Below the pieces are notes generated by a model, which saw nothing but the letters and a program-made list of their open reading frames with translations, did not search any database and was not told the origin of the DNA. Shown in pieces: positions 1 to 7,772 of a DNA stretch of 12,229 nucleotides. Origin of the DNA: Stephanodiscus triporus (Eukaryota > Bacillariophyta > Thalassiosirophyceae > Thalassiosirales > Thalassiosiraceae); the NCBI GenBank assembly GCA_036939755.1, contig JALLAZ010000763.1, positions 1 through 12,229 on the forward strand, in the 5' to 3' direction. The position numbers and the translations under genes were made by a program. The stretch's first letter is position 1, and each line of letters begins with the position of its first letter.

Positions 1-715
1 GGGGGGAAGGGGGGGGGACCTCGATTTGAGAGCGCGACAGCGCCGCCGACCGGGGCGGGTGTCGATGCGACGCATGCGTAGAGATATTATATCGAGTACT
101 GGGTGTGCCTTTGAGGTGCGATGGTACGATGACGATGCGGCGATGCAACTATCCCGCATCTGCCCTACAGGATGTTATCGTGACTTGATGACTTGTGGGG
201 TTTGTGAGAAATTAAGGAATTAGGAAACTGTATCGTTTAACAATATTGTTATCAACATTGGCATATCCTTTGTGGCTTTGGTGGCTATCGCTACTTCTTC
301 GCGTGCGTGCCTCTGCAAGTGACGTTTGATCCGTACCACTTTTGCAGTCCTCACGATTGAGGTGATTGCACTTCAAATGAAACACATATTGGTTCAAGGG
401 ATGATGTTGGGTCGCATCCCCGGGTAATGTCCGCCAAAAAGTATGGGAGGAGCTGTTTAGTCATAGCACCACCCCCCTGTTGTTTTTGTTATTGAAATGT
501 GCGCTAAAATTAAAGTCGATTCTCAAGGTGTGAGAGAGAACTGCCCGATCTCCTACATAGTAACACTCAGCAAAACCAGCCAGTCGTCCAGATCTTCCTC
601 AATTAAGCATCAACAATCCAGTCTGTTCAATAGATTTCTATGATACTCATCTATGAATCTTTTTACTATTTTGTTCATGTCCTTAAGGGTAAATAATCAT
701 GTAACTCAGGCACAA
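1..715. other. Left flank, no supportable gene
   Basis: The window opens with a G-rich homopolymer tract (about 1-17). The short open frames here begin at non-ATG codons or have fewer than 65 codons, and I see no domain motif in any of them. The part next to 716 is the 3' untranslated side of the minus-strand SET gene. I see no RNA gene or clear repeat. Confidence 0.5.
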
Positions 716-1892
716 TCAGAAGAAATTGGATGTGTCATAGAATCCCGTTTTGGTCCACTGACCAATATCTTTTCCCTCGTTTCCAGCGTTATAATCGTAA
801 TTAAGAATCTCGCCGGCCTCTACGGGCCTGCACGTGAACAAACAAACGTGCATCTTCCCATCCATGACGAATCTTCTTGTCCTAACGTTTCTCTTTCTCC
901 TGCTCACCAAGCTTCGATTGTTAATGCCGGAGAGGAACCGAGCGATATTCCCCGCACGAGTAGGATCAATTATCAAGCTCGTTTTGGGGTTTCCCGTATT
1001 GAGCAATACCATCAAGCTGTCGCTGCTGGACTGGCCACTTTGTTCCATCGTCACTACCTCGCCAAGATATTCCCCGATGAGCGTGTATTGGCGCATGAAG
1101 CCCAAGGCTTTGACGGAAAAGCCGAAGTTCTCATCGTGAAAGATCTCAACTGGAGGGAGGACGCCCAGTTTTAGATTATGCAGAAAGGCTCGAAAAATCT
1201 CCAGGTTCCGTTTACTCATTGGTGTGATCCCATCGACCTCCAAGCTGGGATCGTTCATTTCTTCTTTGACATCCCCGGTATATGCAAGTTCCATCAAGTT
1301 CGATTCCATTCCACAAAACTTCATCGCAGCAACCATACTCAATATCGACGATCTCTGGTAGGACGTTGAGAACAAAGCAATCAAGCCAGATGAGTTCCAC
1401 GCATAGTAGTTAATGGCAGTTGATGATCGATGACATCGATGAAAAACGACATACATAATCTTCTTCTGACAGCATCGGCGTAGGCAGGCGCCAGTCATTC
1501 TTTTCTGGCGAGCGAATGAACTTCACATTCATTACGTCAAATACTACTTGCTTTGATGTTACTTGACGGCTTACTGCATGCTGCTTGATAGCTGCTTGAG
1601 AATTCAACGAAAACAGGTTTATTGCATCGGAGTGAATTCTGAAGAATTCAGCAGGACTACTGAAGGGCAAACCAAGAAATCGGAAACTCTCGTGCGTATC
1701 ACTCGACATATTCGACTTAAATTCCGCGTACGATAACTGCACATTTGATCGCCCAGAACACGCAGAGCACCACCAGTCTCCTCGCGGAATGTTTACCATG
1801 ACTGGTCTCAGACAATAAGTGTGGAATCCTCTGTGACAAGCATCGCAGATAACAACTAAATTATCGTCTTTATTGACACCGCAGACTTCACA
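716..1892 (-). other. PHD finger plus ATXR5/6-type SET domain (C-terminal catalytic part)
   Basis: The PHD finger (1758-1892) has the canonical C4HC3 spacing C-X2-C-X11-C-X2-C-X4-H-X2-C-X14-C-X2-C and begins CEVCGVNKDD exactly at the acceptor of the intron 1893-1966. A second intron, 1355-1454, separates it from the SET exon. SET motifs seen are GEYLGEV, NIARFLSGINN and LNYDYNAG, ending in YDTSNFF at the stop codon. NIARFLSGINN replaces the RFINHxCxPN of most SET proteins, and there are no cysteine-rich pre-SET or post-SET regions; both are hallmarks of plant ATXR5/ATXR6, which monomethylate H3K27. FSSPAEFFRI between PHD and SET sits where ATXR5/6 carry a PCNA-binding motif; here the glutamine seems lost but FF remains. 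Family assignment is confident; the H3K27 activity is inferred. Confidence 0.85.
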
Positions 1893-4800
1893 CTAAATGG
1901 CCGAAGAAGAAACATGAAATTTAGCCGGACAAAATGGAATGCAAAGAAGTAGTATTCAATACTCACCACAGTTGAGGCATAGGGGTCCCACAGCAAATGA
2001 TCATAGCAAGATGCTGGGTCCCACATCCCTATGGAAACTCCAGGACGGACATCACTGCGATTGTTTACATTACTTGAAGTGGGGATTTGGGCAACGTGAT
2101 GATCAGATGAAGCATGATATCGCTTTTGATGAAGAGAAAATCCTTTACAGATCTCAAAACGCTCTTCGACATCGCCTGACTCGCCATCGACTTTATTTTG
2201 GCAACGCATCGGCCACTCCAAAACAGGCGCAGCGCCTAACTCCAGCAATTTGTTCGCAGTCTCTTTTGACTCATCTGGAAATGATGGTTGAGAAGCGTTT
2301 TTTGTAGGAGTACTCGTCCCGCCAACTTTTCGCAGAACAGCTTTTTGTAACTCCTCTAGGTCAAATTCAATGCTTTTCGATGAGTTGCAAAATTTGACGA
2401 TAACTGTTGATGATGAAATATCGCGAGTACGAAGTATGGCCAATAGTACGTCAGGAACTCGAGAGAAAGAACAGAGAGATATGTTTCCTCCTTGGCATTC
2501 TCACCTATTCCCCCTTCATCTTTATTACACCCAGGTGGTGTCTTGTGACCAATAATTTCGATAGTGTGGCCACTTCGCATTTCAAACATAACTCCCGGCG
2601 GAATTTGCTCATATGGTGGAGCCTCCGGAGAAATGTTGCGTTTGTCGTAGACTGTATAAAACGAGGAAAGAAAAGAATGATGTGACCGAAGATATCCGAA
2701 GATATTTCGCGACAAGGAAATAAACTCGATTGTCATATTTTTCTTACGTTGACTCAAGGAAACAATTTCATGGTGCAGGAAGTCTTCTTCGTCGTTATCG
2801 TTACTGAGTTAAGCGTATTTAGTGCAATGCATGATCAAGTAAGTTTAGATAGCCAATACGTCGAGTAGGTTGCCAGTGATGAATCACAACAATTGAAGTT
2901 GAATGCGTAATAGTACTCACTACATGCACCGATACACAAGAACAGGGCGATTCTTTCCTCTTTCGTCGTCGGCCCATATCTTGCGGACAACTTTAATGAT
3001 TCTACCATCGTGAAATCCGTAGTTTGTGAAGAACTTTCGAAATGTCATGCCCAGGGGGAAAGCGGTGCTTTCCCCACATAGCACAGAATCTTCGATGCTC
3101 TTGATTGTCCATCTGAGCTTGTTGACTTGATATGGTTGAATAGTTGATAAAATAGAAGGCATGACTTCATTTATCGCGGAAAGTGTACCACAAAAAGTCG
3201 GGCCATTGTCATTCGAAAGAGGTTCAGCTCCAGTGGACAGCTGAGAACTAGAACCGCTATGTTTTTTGTCAAGACGCGACTGAGAAAGAAGGAGAGGATC
3301 ACAGTGTGCCTCACAATAGTCAAATCCATCCTTTTTCGCTTTGCGGCACCTCCTTTGGTTGCCATTGCGGCTTTTTATAATGAATACACAGGTAACAAGA
3401 ACATTCATCACGGCTTTTGGAATCACCAATCTTTCGTGTGAGGGCACAAGCAAAAGTGCATGGTCTGAGTTTTGACTCTGCATTGCAGCATCTTCGGCGA
3501 TCTTCATTAGTGGTGATCTGTCAGCTAAGCTTTTTCCCTGAAGGCAAGCGGAGCATGTTGTCTTTTTATATGAGTTTTGCGTTGTGCAATAGCCACATAT
3601 CCAATAAAAGTATGTCTCGACGATGGGCCTCGGCACAAAATTGAATCCAGCGTTCGATGCCCCTAAACTTCTGGTTTCAAGCAGGTACGCAATGAGCCGC
3701 TTCGGTATTGACGCGCGTTCTGAATATGAAATGCACTTCATGGCTTCCTCGACTGTTTTGGCCTCATTCAATACTGCATGTTCTGCTATTCCAAGCAAGA
3801 CAGACCTCTTCGACTTGTCCGTCTTCCTTGCATTACATTTTTGGCATTCTGATGCACCCACATTATTGGAAGCATCACAAATGTCACAAAACCAGCAAAA
3901 GAGGTGGTCAACAGAAAATGCTGAAGAATTCTTTTCGCTTGGTAATGATACCTTTCCATTTGGTTTATCCGGTTTCTTATTTGGTGATGCAGTCTCTTTC
4001 TTTGGTAATGGAGTCTCTTTCTTTGATAAGGTTTTTTTTTCAATTGATGGTATTTTTCTTTCACTAGGTGATGACTTCGCAAGCGATTTCTTTCTTGGAC
4101 TTGACATGACAGATGTATTGCATGCGATGCCAAAGTTTAGGGGACATGCAGCTTTGGAATGCTTAGAAGGTACGACGACGAGGTGCGTTATGTGATATTT
4201 TTTTAGTGTGCCACCTATGGCGACCTCAACCCAGTTATCACCATGTTCTAGGATGACCTCCCCGACTCTTCCCCGCTTATCATTCTTGTGAATGACAAAA
4301 GTCCCATGTCGGCTCCCTACGCTGTATTTGCTGAGTAGTATATTGCTCACAGATTCTTGAGATGCAGATGGCATTTGCGAGATAAGAACATGCTTTGGCG
4401 GTTGTTTCATCATATCACTACCAGCTTTGTTGTCACTTCGACATGAAATCGTCGAACATGTAGAGGCCGCGTCGGATTTTATTGGAGCGGTGGAAGGTAC
4501 CAATCGTTTCTGACGAAGGGTTGACGTATCTGCTCCCAATGATGCGGCCACTTTCTCAAGCCATTCTTTGTCGTCGCCACAAGAATTGTCTGATCTGTTC
4601 CCATCGGGACGCACATTTCCAGGACTCTCTAAATTAAGCGTTGATGCTGCAGCTTTGTCCACGGGAATGTCGTGCTCCAGCACCGACAGAATATGCCTCT
4701 CTGGGGTGGATTGATCCACGCGAGCCTTTTTTGAATGACGCAGCGAGGTCCATGAGTCATCCAAATGAGAATTATTCCTTTGATACAAGTTCTTCATATG

Positions 4801-6190
4801 GTCATAGCTGTAAATCTCGTCGACCTTTTGAGGTGGTCTGACTGTTCTTTTACTCTTTCGAAAATGACTTTGCGGCCTCTTGCTCGTCCGCTCTTTGGGG
4901 ACGGTCATAGCTTCAGATTCGACGCCACGTTCATGCTTTGAACTAAAATTGAAGCCAATACTTTTCTGCATAATTGACATTGCGCGGAAGTGGAATGATT
5001 AATACTTGCAATTCCAACGACAACATGGCCAAATCAGCAGGCACTTTGACAGCAGCCGACAATAATGGAACTCACCAAGAGGTCAATTTTTTCCTGTGAG
5101 ATATAAGCTTTCCTTTTCCCGTCAAGAAATCTAGCGTGGTAAGCCCGTTGACTAGTTACCCAGTGGAAGAGTTTTATATCGTAGCTATCATGCACACAAG
5201 TATGTCTACAATAATTGAGGGGGGGAGGGGGAGGGGGTAAGTTTCATGCAGGAAAACAGCTCATCCCGAGATTCAAACATTCTCACCCATAAATCTTTTT
5301 GTATTCCTTCAGCTCCAAAAATCGTTCTTTCCATTTTCTATGAATAGGTAGGCGTCGTGCATCATTTGATTCTAGAGGCTTGGTCGCCTCGTTCGATGAA
5401 GAGCGTGGCTTTTTCTTTGTCACATTTGGGTCCAATATGGCGAGGGTTTGCAATTCGATAAGACTGAGATCTTCGCAGTCGCCATCTTCGTAGACACACC
5501 GGCGATCCTTCCCACCTTCTGCGGAGAAGCGATCACAAAATAATTGCAGCACATCCGTTCATTGAGCGCCAATATCATATATACATACCGCGGAGCAAGA
5601 AGAATTGGGTGGTGGAGGGGAGTGGGGGGTCACACAAATTGGCGCACTTACTGGCATGTTGACGAATTTCGACGACAGTCCCGCTGTACCATCCCGAGTC
5701 AAACTCTTTGCGAAATTTGTACCCAATATCTCCGACATTGACGATGGGGCTCGGCTTCTTTGACTGGGAGGAATTCGTCGCAACTACCGTCGAGCCAGAT
5801 GGACCCATCTCGGCCTTGCTGTCAAGATTATCTTGGCGTAACGCCGCGATCGCAATGCCTTCGTCCCCCTTCGCCCTTTTCAAGTAGTGAAGGAATCGTT
5901 GAGCACTTGGCACTTTGATTCGGTGAACGGCCACGGACGACTGGTGAGGTTATGCACTTTCGACGATGCATATTGGCATGATAATCGCTCGCTCGAATAA
6001 TACACCGAACATACTCACGCGATTTGAATTGTAAGTTAAGGATCGGGGAATACCAGTATTTTCTCATCTGGCCTTTATTGCCACTGGTATTGACGAATCG
6101 AGGCCGGCATCGAGTCACCCACCCGGGGGGCAGTCCTGCGGCCGGTTGGGGTTTGTCTTTTCTGGTCTGCCCGCCTTTCGTCACGCCCAT
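716..6190 (-). CDS. Multidomain MBD-Tudor-HA-zinc finger-PHD-SET histone methyltransferase (spliced, 10 exons)
   Basis: Predicted exons on the minus strand are 6190-6019, 5912-5652, 5518-5287, 5205-5076, 4965-2921, 2803-2748, 2651-2505, 2457-1967, 1892-1455 and 1354-716, totalling 4,611 nt or 1,536 residues plus TGA. The ATG at 6190 is the first Met after an in-frame TGA 17 codons upstream. Domains by residue: MBD-like about 20-70; Tudor-like 1 about 118-170 (ending CVYEDGDCEDL); helicase-associated HA domain about 205-271 (WKERFLELKEYKKIYGH, FHWVTSQR, IDLLKSIGF); KOW/SH3-like about 485-531 (KRGRVGEV, GDNWVEVAIGG); RanBP2 zinc fingers 623-642 and 720-739; C-X13-C-X10-C-X2-H motif 791-819; Tudor-like 2 about 900-965; PHD 1179-1223; SET about 1393-1536. 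The SET domain implies lysine methylation of a histone, by homology H3K27 in the nucleus. The domain calls are strong. The exon 1/exon 2 junction is the least certain. A model of two or more separate genes is the alternative; it is disfavoured because introns cut through the MBD-like, HA and both Tudor-like segments and the frame stays open across all nine. Confidence 0.78.
2748..3063 (-). other. Tudor-like segment 2, split by an intron
   Basis: The large exon ends in a stretch reading FFTNYGFHDGRIIKVVRKIW followed by PVLVYRCM. The donor at 2920-2915 (GTGAGT) and the acceptor at 2805-2804 join it to a 56-nt exon reading YNDNDEEDFLHHEIVSL. The joined VYRCMYNDNDEEDF matches the beta-barrel pattern (G-x-V..., Y-x-V-x-Y-x-D-G-D-x-E-D) seen in Tudor-like domains of stramenopile proteins. 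It also resembles the first Tudor-like segment of the same protein. The ligand (methylated lysine or arginine, or something else) cannot be told from sequence. Confidence 0.65.
3304..3390 (-). other. C-X13-C-X10-C-X2-H putative zinc motif
   Basis: Directly after the second module the protein reads CVFIIKSRNGNQRRC followed by RKAKKDGFDYCEAHC. The C...C...C-x-x-H pattern with a basic GNQRRC core resembles short zinc-binding motifs of the form C-x-x-x-x-x-x-G-x-x-C-x(n)-Y-C-x-x-H found in several eukaryotic nuclear proteins. I do not know a named family for it. It could be a treble-clef-like or nucleic-acid-binding knuckle, which is inference. Confidence 0.45.
3388..3894 (-). repeat. Tandem duplication of a RanBP2 zinc-finger module
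   Basis: Two units lie about 97 codons apart within the large exon: 3894-3670 and 3603-3388. Each starts with a RanBP2-type finger fitting W-X-C-X2-C-X3-N-X6-C-X2-C exactly (W623 to C642 and W720 to C739 in the spliced protein). Each then has an IAE-x-A helix (LLGIAEHA; LMKIAEDA) and, about 20 residues on, an ER-x-x-IPK motif (ERASIPK; ERLVIPK) leading into a hydrophobic helix. The motif order and spacing repeat within two residues, so the whole module, not just the finger, was duplicated. RanBP2 fingers bind ubiquitin or single-stranded RNA in known proteins. Confidence 0.75.
4966..5518 (-). other. Helicase-associated (HA) domain and end of Tudor-like 1, split by introns
   Basis: The exon 5518-5287 completes Tudor-like 1 (DRRCVYEDGDCEDLSLIELQ) and then begins an HA domain with WKERFLELKEYKKIYG. 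Removing the intron 5286-5206 (81 nt, C-rich tract before the acceptor) gives GHTCVHDS, FHWVTSQR and ISQEKIDLL. Removing 5075-4966 (110 nt) adds KSIGFNF, the usual hydrophobic end of the domain. HA domains are short tryptophan-containing helical units, first described next to bacterial helicases and strongly expanded in diatoms; some may bind nucleic acid. There is no helicase motif in this protein. The phase matches at every junction, tying the N-terminal exons to the zinc-finger exon. Confidence 0.8.
5652..6190 (-). other. MBD-like domain and start of Tudor-like 1
   Basis: The first exon encodes GLPPGW, then R-x-x-TSGNKGQ, then YWYSPILNLQFKS, the core of an MBD/TAM fold. The next exon gives AQRFLHYLKRAKGDE, the helix that normally follows FRSK in MBD proteins. 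The chosen junction (donor GTGAGT at 6018-6013, acceptor AG at 5914-5913) gives FKSLPSAQRFL, the same length as the usual FRSKxEVxRFL. The donor GTATGT at 6012 with a slightly later acceptor is an alternative one residue shorter. The acidic residue before the YY pair, which contacts methylcytosine in MeCP2/MBD1, is not obvious here, so methyl-CpG binding is uncertain. The exon ends with IGYKFRKEFDSGWYSGTVVE, the first half of Tudor-like 1. Confidence 0.68.
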
Positions 6191-6750
6191 AACGGATAAT
6201 GAATAATTATTTATCGGGTCGCTCGCAGAGGTGGAGGGTCAACGCCATCTCCCTCACCAAGGCGGCAAACCGCGCGCGGGTCCTTTTTTAGAGTCGTTGT
6301 AAATAAAAGGTTTCAGAACACTCGTTGGACAAAAAGATGCGTCGGGCAGCTAGCGACGGCGCGGGCAAAACTGCTCGCGAGCATTTCACGTGGAACTTAA
6401 CCAAAAATAATAGTATGCTCTTCAATTTAAGCCCACAGAGAAGTCTTTGACATCTCCAAGGAAAAAAACGAATTCAAATATTAGTCAGTGCCAACTACTT
6501 CTTACGTAATAATATGTCAGTGCAGTTTTACTTTACACAACGAGAATACTGGAAATTCACTTCACATTGGTAGAAGTAGATTGTTGTAAGTCGGTCGCGC
6601 GTTCCCACTACAGAGACCGACCTACGTGGAAGAGGGGAAGATTGCTGCGGCCTTGAATGTCACGGCGGCAAGGAGAGCGTCATCACTAGGAGTACCGCCC
6701 CTGACAGACTTTCTCGCCGCGACATCATAAGGTCAGCCTCATCGTTCAAT
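6191..6750. promoter_or_regulatory. Divergent intergenic promoter region
   Basis: This 560-bp spacer separates the start codons of the minus-strand SET gene and the plus-strand phosphatase gene, so it must hold both promoters and 5' untranslated regions unless further exons exist. The half next to the SET gene is GC-rich with a CGCGCG stretch; the middle (about 6370-6560) is AT-rich. On the minus strand TTTGCCGC (6262-6269) fits the E2F consensus TTTSSCGC, 72 nt before the ATG, and TTTGCCCGC (6361-6369) is a near match. No convincing TATA box was recognised. Confidence 0.5.
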
Positions 6751-7449
6751 ATGGGCGAGGGGGATATCGGCACTGCCGCATCATCGTCGTCGGCATCATC
6801 CTGCGATTTAAACCTGCCAACGATAATCGTCTTCGACCTCGACGACTGCCTGTGGACGCCCGAAATGCATGAACTGTCCGGGATGCCCTCGATTCCAGTG
6901 GAGGGACCCCTCGATCCCACCGACGTCGAAGGTTCGACGATCGGCACCGTGGGGATGAAGGTGCCGTCGTCCCGTCGGGGGGGACATCGGGGCTTCGATT
7001 GGGGCGGGCACGCCGCCGACTCGCGGGGAGAAATCGTGGAGCTATATCCGGGCGCGCGGCGAACGCTGCGAGAATTGGCCACGAATCCCAAGTATCAGGA
7101 GGTGAAGATCGCGGTCGCATCCACGAGCCTGGAACCCGCGTACAGCAGGGCGTGCATCGAAGGCATCGAAGTCGTCGAGGGCGTGACCATGAGGGATATG
7201 ATATCGTACTCGCAAATCGGACGTAGCGGGAGGCTGACGTCGAGGAAGACGGGACACTTCCGTCTGATCCATGAGGAGTCGGGGGGCGTGCCGTACGACG
7301 AAATGTTGTTCTTCGACGATTGCAACTGGGCCGACCACGTGGGCGACATCGACAGGGAGCTTGGGGTGTTAGGGGTGCGGACTGGGAGTGGCTTAACACT
7401 GGAACATTTTTATAACGGCTTAGAGAAGTTCAGATCACGAAAGAGGTAG
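6751..7449 (+). CDS. Magnesium-dependent phosphatase 1 (MDP-1)-like HAD phosphatase
   Basis: A 232-residue intron-less gene of the HAD superfamily. Motif I is FDLDDCLW (nucleophile D29, acid/base D31), close to the MDP-1 signature FDLDxTLW. Motif II lies in VASTS (S124/T125), and the motif III lysine is probably K166 in SRKTGHF. Motif IV is MLFFDDCNWADHV (D189, D190, Mg2+ ligands), followed by the LGV and GLT-x-x-F-x-x-GL elements typical of MDP-1. The family dephosphorylates small substrates such as fructosamine-6-phosphates and, in vitro, phosphotyrosine. Between motif I and the LYPGARRTL helix there is an extra region of about 40 residues rich in glycine, proline and serine (about 45-92). 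The first 22 residues are low-complexity Ser/Ala. The gene is clearly more GC-rich than its neighbours. The ATG at 6751 is the first Met of the frame; the frame is open upstream but has no earlier ATG nearby. Confidence 0.9.
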   Translation: MGEGDIGTAASSSSASSCDLNLPTIIVFDLDDCLWTPEMHELSGMPSIPVEGPLDPTDVEGSTIGTVGMKVPSSRRGGHRGFDWGGHAADSRGEIVELYPGARRTLRELATNPKYQEVKIAVASTSLEPAYSRACIEGIEVVEGVTMRDMISYSQIGRSGRLTSRKTGHFRLIHEESGGVPYDEMLFFDDCNWADHVGDIDRELGVLGVRTGSGLTLEHFYNGLEKFRSRKR

Positions 7450-7772
7450 TGACGGCGAATGATATGCAGATACTACTACAATACAGACTATAATGCTCGC
7501 ACAGCGCCTTGACCTTGAATCAATTTGATGTTTGTCTTTTTCAATGATTCTTTTCATTCGAGGTGAAGAACTCAAAGCATGCCTCCGCTTATGCTCTCGA
7601 TGTCGGCTGTTCACTTCTTCTTCTCGAAAGTTGTCTACCATTCCGCCTAATAGCTTGCCGAACTCAAAACATGACTTTGCCTATAATCTCGTTGTTTTCC
7701 ACCGCAGGGATTTTAGTATATTATGTGCAGGACGGTTTAGTTTTACAACATGACAATTCATCTACACATACT
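7450..7772. other. Convergent 3' spacer
   Basis: This spacer lies between the stop codons of two converging genes (phosphatase, plus; HMG protein, minus). It must hold both 3' untranslated ends. I see no canonical AATAAA in a convincing position, no RNA gene and no conserved open frame. Confidence 0.55.

Noticed and set aside
26..223. Short plus-strand frame at the left edge
   Set aside because: It begins at a non-ATG codon, has no recognisable motif, and may be a fragment at most.
653..1174. Plus-strand open frame of 173 codons
   Set aside because: It is antisense to the conserved SET exon and has no motif of its own.
3623..4195. Plus-strand open frame of 190 codons rich in Phe, Ser and Leu
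   Set aside because: It is antisense to the Lys/Ser/Pro-rich linker and first RanBP2 finger; its composition is explained by the complement of that coding sequence.
2920..4980. Stand-alone gene starting at ATG 4980
   Set aside because: The Met lies within intron sequence just before an acceptor (AG at 4967-4966). Starting the exon at 4965 completes the HA domain in frame, and the stop at 2920 lies directly after a strong GTGAGT donor.
5219..5237. G-rich tract as a regulatory or quadruplex element
   Set aside because: On the transcribed strand it is the pyrimidine tract of the intron 5206-5286, which explains it.
5283..5552. Separate small gene ending in the KKIYG frame
   Set aside because: Its end coincides with a GTGAGA donor, and its start is a non-initiating extension upstream of an acceptor at 5520-5519. 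It is an internal exon of the SET gene.
6746..7399. Minus-strand Arg/Pro/Ser-rich frame of 217 codons
   Set aside because: It is antisense to the MDP-1 gene; long antisense frames are common opposite GC-rich genes.
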